Made by a program: the position numbers and the translations under genes. A DNA stretch of 64,000 bases from Astrothelium macrocarpum (taxonomy: Eukaryota > Ascomycota > Dothideomycetes > Trypetheliales > Trypetheliaceae), in contig JAGEMR010000025.1 of NCBI GenBank assembly GCA_021030915.1, positions 62,001 through 126,000 on the forward strand. Reading direction: 5' to 3'. The notes under the pieces were generated by a model. That model worked only from the letters and a program-made list of their open reading frames with translations, made no database searches and was not told the origin of the DNA. Below are positions 57,676 through 64,000 of this stretch, piece by piece (positions within the stretch are counted from its first letter, which is position 1; every line of letters starts with the position of its first letter).

Positions 57676-57942
57676 TCTCAGCTTTACGCCACATGTTTGC
57701 GACGGCGGTAATGCGATGATGTCAGCGTTTGTTTGTCGTGTCTGCCTTGAAGTTCTCGTTGAATGTTGCTTTTTTGACCTAGTAAGGGCTTTTCGTTCCT
57801 TCAATAATGCTTTGGCAGTAGTAACACGTCCATCAGACAGGAATTGGAGAGCAATGTTAAAATCACAGCACTTCTCGCAGTGCTCTCGCATGCGGTTAAA
57901 CAAATTCGACTGGACTAATACAAAATCTTCCTGTTCCATCAT
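57637..57942 (-). CDS. Small hypothetical ORF upstream of regulator
   Basis: An ATG-started frame of 101 codons. It encodes a helical start (LVQSNLFNRMREHCEKCCDFNIALQFLSDG), then AKALLKERKALTRSKKQ and a basic tail. No domain is recognised. It resembles weakly the small coiled-coil protein at 47151-47752, and its 3' end falls inside a tandem repeat. It may be a real small gene, a relic or chance. Confidence 0.3.
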   Translation of the reverse strand: MMEQEDFVLVQSNLFNRMREHCEKCCDFNIALQFLSDGRVTTAKALLKERKALTRSKKQHSTRTSRQTRQTNADIIALPPSQTCGVKLRLPPLPKGRLSRR

Positions 57943-58064
57943 AACGGCTGAGGATGTCGTTACAGCGCTCTAGATTTTTTTGGGTGAGGTTGAATTTACT
58001 GCCGAAACCCGCTATCATGATTGGGGTGCGACCTGAATGCATTAAAAGCGGCATAGTACAGCCC

Positions 58065-58404
58065 CCTTTCGTCTCCGGTGACTAGCGTAACGCTAAGTGG
58101 GGTCTTTGAAGCCACAACTGTCGATATGAACTGGGTATATTGACCAATTAGCAGCCGCTTTATCAAACAGTTTTGTTGGTACTGTAAATTTTTGTTGAAA
58201 ATTCATTTGTTTAGGAGTGATATGACTCCTATCATGCTATTCACCGGACGCGTCTGGGCGCTGTACAGCTCTCTTTCGTATCCGGTGAATAGCGTAACGC
58301 TAAGTGGGGTCTTTGAAGCCACAATTGTCGACGCGAGCTGGGTATATTGACCAATTAGCGGCCGCTTTATCATACAGTTTTGTTGGTACTGTAAATTTTT
58401 ATTG
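58065..58404. repeat. About 205-bp direct repeat, two copies
   Basis: 58065-58197 and 58270-58404 share long blocks: AGCGTAACGCTAAGTGGGGT, CTTTGAAGCCACAA, TATTGACCAATTAGC and TTTTGTTGGTACTGTAAATTTTT. The differences seen are mostly transitions. The intervening GGAGTGATATG..CTCCT..CATGCTAT segment (58213-58260) recurs at 58835-58885. No protein-coding content is seen. Confidence 0.85.
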
Positions 58405-58419
58405 CGGGTTACAGAAGGT

Positions 58420-58815
58420 GGGGTGACTGATTCTTGGCAGGGGGTGACCGATTCTTGGCAGGGGATGACTGAATAAGCGAGGGAGAGGTGACTGACTCAT
58501 CCCTAACAAGCTAAAATTAACGTGAAGCTAAGAATTCAACGCTAATTTATATATTCAGCATATGCTGAAACTGCTCAAACTGCTGCTCAGACTGCTGCTC
58601 AAACTGCTGCGTAGCACATGTTCAGCATATGCTAAACATATAAATTAGCATTGAATTCTTATTTTTATACTAATTTCAATTTTAATCTAGATAGAAAATG
58701 GTGAAACTGATTAGTCAGTCACCTCTCTGCAAGTTATTACCAGCAGTATATGCTATCAGTATGCTCACTCCTCGGCAGAGGTCAGTCATCCCCCGCCAAC
58801 TGTCACCCCTTTCTA
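58420..58815. repeat. Long foldback (inverted repeat) element
   Basis: 58530-58569 (AAGAATTCAACGCTAATTTA onward) is the reverse complement of 58621-58660 with three mismatches, all transitions. Outward, GGGGTGAC..GGGGATGACTGA and GAGAGGTGACTGACT on the left match the complement of the right side (about 58700-58805). The loop contains CTGCTCAAACTGCTG triplet-like repeats. It looks like a small non-autonomous foldback transposon or a MITE remnant. Confidence 0.75.
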
Positions 58816-58887
58816 TTGAAATTTATTTATTTAGGAGTGATATGGCTCCTGTCATGCTATCCACTGGACACGCCTGGGCGCTGTATG

Positions 58888-59027
58888 TGTTGAAGTAGAG
58901 AATATTGTATTGTCATGAAGAAGTAAGAAGCTAAGAACCTCAGAGGAGGAAGAGATGACTAGGTATGTACGCCAAGGCCATATGAGGTAATCGCTATCAT
59001 AGAGCCTCAGGGCAGCTTCCTTCAATA
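58888..59027 (+). mobile_element. Solo LTR with perfect 5-bp target-site duplication
   Basis: The element starts TGTTGAA and ends TTCAATA (one C-to-T change from a perfect inverted end). It is flanked on both sides by GTATG (58883-58887 and 59028-59032). It shares blocks with the solo LTR at 48998-49128. No retrotransposon body is present, so recombination between LTRs probably removed it. Confidence 0.85.
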
Positions 59028-59297
59028 GTATGTTATCGACAATTGGCGCTAAGACTGCGAGCTAAAGGCCCCACTTTGACTTCAAGGGGACGTTCTGTCT
59101 GAAAGGTTGCTATTAGTACCTGATTTTAATTGGTGGCCTTTCGCAGCATTGCAAGGCTGAAAACCTTGCGCTCTGATCTTGTTGTTTGAAGAAGATTAAT
59201 AGCTTGTCGATTCTTATTCGCTAACTATACAAACAACTAATGTATAAAATTTTTACTTATTTTATTAAATAATCAATTTTCTTATTATTTGTACCTA

Positions 59298-59435
59298 TCC
59301 TCGGATCGATCGCTCGGCCGAACAGATGTACATAAAGTAAGTATTCCTTCAGAACCAAAGCTGGAATCCTCGGATCGATCGCTCGGCCGAACAGATGTAC
59401 ATAAAGCAAGTATTCCTTCAGAACCAAAGCTGGAC
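59298..59435. repeat. 69-bp tandem repeat, two copies
   Basis: Units start TCCTCGGATCGATCGCTCGG at 59298 and 59367 and are almost identical. The unit is a multiple of three, so a short minus-strand frame reads through both copies, but I see no gene. Confidence 0.9.
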
Positions 59436-61006
59436 TATCCCGATCCAAGAAAACAATTGATGTAAGACTAACTGACGGTGTTTCGGGGAATTTCTATATA
59501 TCCTCCAATCGGTCTCACGATACCATCCTGTAGACAGAAGGAGACCGACCGCATTTGCCCAAAATCAGCCGCGTAGATCCACGATCCACAAAATATCATG
59601 ACGATGGAACACACATTGCTTCGTCGAATACTGTTATCCAATCATATTGCCCGTGTATGTTTGTGTAGTAAGGTTGACATTCTTCAATTTTCGCGGAGGT
59701 TCGCGTTTGTAATGACACTAGGAGAGATTTGACCCTAGGTTCGAGGTAGCCTGGGTAAGGTTTCTAGTCTACAAGGGTGAGAAATAGCTAATAATATCTG
59801 TAGCGGCGGAAACCATCTACGTAGTGGGTATCTACAAGAATGTTGGCTAGATTCAACGCCATGACAGGAGTTTTCTAATTGACCATATGCTTACTGGCGG
59901 ATCCATGGCATCCTAATTCCACGTTGGTCATTTGACTGCATGTTTGTTTCATGCCTTTTAAGGTTCGAACGATCCGGAAATCCCAAATGTCAAGCTGTGT
60001 ATTAGAAGGATCGAAAGTTTTCTCGTTCAGAGTGAGAGGCAATAGCATATCTGTTATTAACTGTTGAACGTTGGGTCGAGCCAGCTTTTTTGCGTATACC
60101 GCACGTCTGCTCTATGGGCACGAAATGCTGTGGATGGGTAGGAATAACGCTAAACACAATTATTGATATGCGGAGCTGCTCAATATGACTCGACCACCAT
60201 GCAAGACACAAGTAGGCGTATTGACAATAGCTTTGAATACTCCACCAATCTGGCTTCAAGACCTACGCCGTGGATCCAGTCAGCATGTATGAGACGACTG
60301 TTGATTCTTTGATAAAGCCTGCTTCGCACAAATGAACACGGTTGTGACGCTTACCCATGTATGTTATGAGTCCAACGACAGCTCATTGTCATATGTCAAA
60401 ACCAGAACACCAAGAAATTGAGAAAAAACAGCAGCTCACTTGTCAAGCATCCTGATCAGAGCTTCTGTGGCGACTTGAATGCCTCGTGAACATTACAGAC
60501 TCTAACATGGGCCCGGCGTCCAGCACACCATTTATTGAATTGACATAACAACATTAGTAATCGTACTTGAGTTGTACGCGCGCTATGAGACTTGGGCAAG
60601 GAACAGTTTGAAACATCCTGCCTAGCCAATTTACACGCCTTCTGTTGTTTGCTTTAGGAACTTTTTTGAGGGCCTGAGAATGAAACTGAATATTTGCATC
60701 TCGGCGTGACAATATGAGTTCCAATGAGACTTTGGTATTCATGATGCACATGTGCACGAAATAGCAATGACAAGCAAGGACTGGATAATATTTTATCATC
60801 ATCTTACATAGAATGATAATTCCCCATCATCCCTAGAAGACACTCATGATGGACATCCCTTTGTGACTCAAAAATTAAAGATTTCCCACAAACGCCGGCG
60901 GCAACCAAGCCAATTACTGGACCTTACCAGTGCCAGCAGTAATGCCCAAAAGAAGATTATACAGGTGTTGCCGCAAAAACTCACATGACCCCAATCCGTG
61001 CATACA
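59436..61006. other. Intergenic region, no gene seen
   Basis: 1.6 kb with only short motif-less open frames. It marks the right edge of the repeat island and contains the 3' UTR of the GH76 gene at its right end. Confidence 0.45.
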
Positions 61007-62472
61007 TTAAACCACTATCCACCAAGCTCCACCCAAGATGCCTATCAAAATGACTGCAGTCAAGATTCCGGCTCCTGCCTTGTCGCCAGTGGTGACCGGA
61101 TTGGTCACCAACGGGTTGCTCGCGTCGTTGTTCTGTCCCGAGCCGGCGCTTGGATCACCCTTACTAGTACCACCGGTCGCGTGTGTGACGGGGCCATCGA
61201 CATTGTTGATGAGTCGTGCAGCAATGACCTCCAACGCCGACATTTGCTCTCCTACACCCGTTAGACCATCATAGGTCGCGCCTTTGGTCCACTGCATGCC
61301 ACAGGCATTGTTGGGACCGGAGCACTGTTCGGCGGCAGCGACAGAGGAGGCATTAAGCTTCGGCCAGATCAGATCTTGGGTGAAGGGAGCGACCTTGATG
61401 GTTGCGGCCATCCATCGGGAGACGTAGGCTTTGAAAGATTGTTGATCCGTGTCACATGTTCCTTCAGGCTCGCAAGCCTGTTCATACATGACGTTGGGAG
61501 GGTTGCTTGAGAAGAAGACGTCTAACCCATTGATAACGCCAATGGTGCGGTTTTGCCACACCGGGTCTTGTGTCTGGATGGCCATTAGTAGAATTACAAG
61601 TAGAGGAAGGGAACACTGCATACAATATTCCACATAGTAGCAGCACCTAAAAGATACACAGCCGCGTTGTAGGACCATTGAATGTGGTTAAACGAGGTGC
61701 AGTTCTGTGTATCGTCTGTACCGTCCCAAACAACATATTGAGGCGTCATGAGACCGATATCGTTGACCCAGTCCCATGTCTTCTCCGCCCATTGTAGGTA
61801 AGTTTGATTTCCAGTATAGGCAGCCAAACGAGCACCGAGTTGAAAGAAGCACCCGTTTGAAATTGAGTTCTTGTAATTGTAACCGTTATTGAAGGTAAAA
61901 ATCTGCCAACGAAGACCTCCACCACAAGTTTGGGGATCCCATCGGGCTGCCTGAGTGTTGAAAACTGCTTGAGCAAGGGCAAGCCACGAAGGCTGACCCG
62001 ATGGAGGGTTCGGGTATTTGTATTCAGCCGCGGACATGACAGCGAAAGCCCAGAAAGATTGATCGTCGTTTCCCTCTGTCTTTGTCTGGTTTGGAGGCAT
62101 GTAGTCGTTGTCTGGTCCAACTTGGCTCAATAGTGCTTGTGTCGTGACTGGAATGTATGATTCATCACCGGTGTAGTACCAGTAGTCTACCATTGCACCA
62201 AACATGGCACCAGCCTCCCACCAGTAATATGGACTTGGTAAATTACCTGGTGTGTCTCCAGTATTGTTACCGGTATAGTAGTGCATCATGTTGTATGCTA
62301 TATTACTGCATGCTGATATGATTGATTCTGCATGGCGTTAGTATCGACTTCATCGGTCCGCGCCCAAGTGATCCTTACGTGTTGAAGTAAAATCGACATC
62401 GATAGCACGAACTGTATTCCCACCCAGTAAAACGGCGCTCAGAGCGCTATATCCCAGTTGTGATGCCTTCAT
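61007..62472 (-). CDS. GPI-anchored GH76 mannan endo-1,6-alpha-mannosidase (DFG5/DCW1 type)
   Basis: Three exons (62379-62472, 61624-62327, 61007-61573) give 454 residues, the usual size. A signal peptide-like start (SQLGYSALSAVLLGGNTVRA) is followed by SIISACSNIAYNMMHYYTGN, YYWWEAGAMFGAMVDYW, the catalytic Asp-Asp in TEGNDDQSFWAFAVMSAAEY and CGGGLRWQIF. NGCFFQLGARLAAYTG and SFNHIQWSYNAAVYLLGAA come next. The C-terminus is Gly/Ser/Asn-rich and ends in a hydrophobic GPI-anchor signal (GILTAVILIGILGGAWWIVV). Family members act at the plasma membrane or wall, linking GPI-mannoproteins to the cell wall. It is a housekeeping flank gene, not part of the cluster. Confidence 0.9.
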
Positions 62473-63903
62473 GATGGGTATCCGAGCCAAGCGCTCTTGA
62501 TTGAATCGAGTTGGTAGGGCTGACAGCCCAGAAGCCAGATGCTATTACGCAACAAAGGCTCAACGCTCAGCGCCAAGACAGAAATGCTGATTTTTCGCCA
62601 GATGGATTCTGTCTGTGTTGATCTCGCGCTCCTCGAGTCGTAGTACTCCGCCGCAACGACCGGTGTCAGAAAATAGTAGGAAGACAGGTACAAAGCGAAC
62701 GACGACGCAAGCGCGAACGGCGTTTTCTGCTTACGGTCGTCGAGTATGAGGCCGTAAAACGTCGATGATGATCGCTGACCAGAAACGAGTGTCCTTCGGT
62801 CAGTGGATGGAGTGGAAGGAAGGTGAGGTGTTGTTGTGGAAGAGGTTGGTTGACATGCAGCGGGCGAAGTTGCGGGTCGCCCCTGGAAACTCGTATGGTC
62901 TGGGGGCGGCCCAATAAGAGACGACAGCCGAACCTGGCCGCGTCTACCTCTGTTACTTGGCAGCGCTGGGTGTTCGCTCCGATCGTCATAGACGTCGAAC
63001 CCATCTTTGCATGCCATCCAAGCCTCCGAGAGGCTCCAAGGGTATCCGGCTTCTACCACACCCATGTCCAAAGATTCCGGCATGGCTTGTCCGACACTGA
63101 AGCAAAATCTGTGGTTAGGAAGTGGAAGGGACCCCTCCCGCGGATTGGCATCAGCCGACCGCAGCCTTGAGGCAATTATCCTAAGCATAACACTACGACT
63201 AAGAGGAAAAAAGTCATTGCTATAGAAAAAGGACAAATGCAACAGTCGAGCGTAGACGCATCTCCAACAGGCCGTGCTTTGCGCAAAACTATCAAACAAG
63301 ACGAACTTCGTGTCAAAACACGAAAAATCCATCCAACCTCTTTACGGTGCAATCTTCCATAAGCTTCGTACGTAGATTGATCAAGTGGGCCTGATCAATC
63401 ACTTAAAAATAAGATGTATGGTAATTCAGGCCAGTGACGAGGCATGATGGCTGTGCCAATATTGTGAGGCAAAAATCTGGGCCACCCAGTAATGGCCACG
63501 CTTATCACGTGCATGATGTGGCTGGAGGAGAAAGCAGTGCTCCGAATTGCTCTGCCAACCCCAAATATTGCACTTTATCTCCGTACCTAGTACTGTCATA
63601 AGTTTCTTGATTCACAGTAAATCGTCCAAACTCGATCCCTTTGTGAGGTCCATCAAACCGGACAAAAGTGGCAGTGCTCAGTTGCGGCGGCTTTGAAGGA
63701 AAAATTGTCAGCCAGCCTCTAAACAAGCGCTGTGACGAAGCCCGTTTCCATTCAACCTGCGACACAACCGAGACCTCGCCTCATCACCCCCCAACCTCAT
63801 CTTCCACCGTCGACCCGGACAGCGAACATCTGCAAGAAACCATCAACAATCCCTCAACATTCTGCAAAACAGTCTGAACAGATAAACATCCCCACTATTC
63901 GCG
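62473..63903. other. Divergent intergenic region of GH76 and SNARE genes
   Basis: 1.4 kb. A 287-codon minus-strand frame exists here but looks non-coding (mixed composition, no family motifs). The region should hold both promoters and the long 5' leader of the right-hand gene. Confidence 0.45.
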
Positions 63904-64000
63904 ATGGCCGACCGTGAGCAACCGTACGACCCTTACATCCCTTCAGGCCAGAATGCCGGCCGAAGCCAAGGACAAGGTCAAGGTCAAGATGGCAATCACC
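63904..64000 (+). CDS. Probable synaptobrevin-like v-SNARE, partial (N-terminus)
   Basis: The last 97 bases code for about 32 residues from an ATG. They include EQPYDPYIPSGQ followed by a Gly/Gln/Asn-rich stretch. Fungal Snc1-type synaptobrevins start this way before the coiled-coil SNARE motif, which would lie beyond the window. The call rests on the short N-terminus only. If correct, it is a secretory vesicle SNARE and a conserved flank gene. Confidence 0.5.
   Translation, partial: MADREQPYDPYIPSGQNAGRSQGQGQGQDGNH

Noticed and set aside
59257..59448. 63-codon minus-strand frame with a repeated 23-residue block
   Set aside because: It is produced by the 69-bp tandem repeat, whose unit is a multiple of three; no gene context.
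62469..63332. 287-codon minus-strand open frame
   Set aside because: No family-like segments and mixed composition. It overlaps the GH76 start and is better explained as promoter and leader sequence.

Overview
This is DNA of a filamentous ascomycete (Pezizomycotina). Genes are split by short GT..AG introns of about 47-200 bases and have fungal domain content: DUF6604, AflR-type Zn2Cys6, GH76 mannosidase and two iterative type I polyketide synthases. AT-rich, repeat-laden islands lie between GC-richer genes. The order within the ascomycetes cannot be fixed from sequence alone. Exon joins below were made by eye from splice signals, reading frame and family alignment.

Left flank (1-12.1 kb): a ketopantoate-reductase-like protein with a long disordered tail, a histidine-phosphatase (SHB17-like), a C2H2 zinc-finger protein, and a DUF6604 gene carrying an in-frame TAG.

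Secondary-metabolite cluster (about 12.2-57.5 kb): a MoxY/StcW-like Baeyer-Villiger monooxygenase with a 4 x 42-residue repeat tail. Next is a non-reducing PKS (SAT-KS-AT-PT-ACP-ACP-R) divergent from a highly reducing PKS (KS-AT-DH-remnant MT-ER-KR-ACP). Then come an FAD aromatic hydroxylase divergent from a questin-oxidase/AflY-like enzyme, a broken FSH1-type hydrolase, a broken amidohydrolase-2 decarboxylase-like gene, and a first P450. After an island of decayed genes and LTR relics come an MFS exporter divergent from a SnoaL-like protein, a second P450, and an AflR-like regulator.

Inferred logic: the HR-PKS makes a reduced acyl chain. The SAT domain of the NR-PKS takes it as starter, and the NR-PKS extends and cyclises it. 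The terminal reductase releases an aldehyde. The flavin enzymes, P450s and SnoaL-like protein then oxidise and rearrange the aromatic core, MFS exports the product, and the AflR-like protein controls the set. The product is not recognised. Several tailoring families match those of the aflatoxin/sterigmatocystin pathway, but the PKS chassis does not.

Right flank (57.5-64 kb): a repeat island with a foldback, tandem repeats and a solo LTR with a perfect 5-bp target-site duplication. It is followed by a GPI-anchored GH76 mannosidase and, running off the end, the start of a probable synaptobrevin gene. No tRNA, rRNA or CRISPR array was seen.
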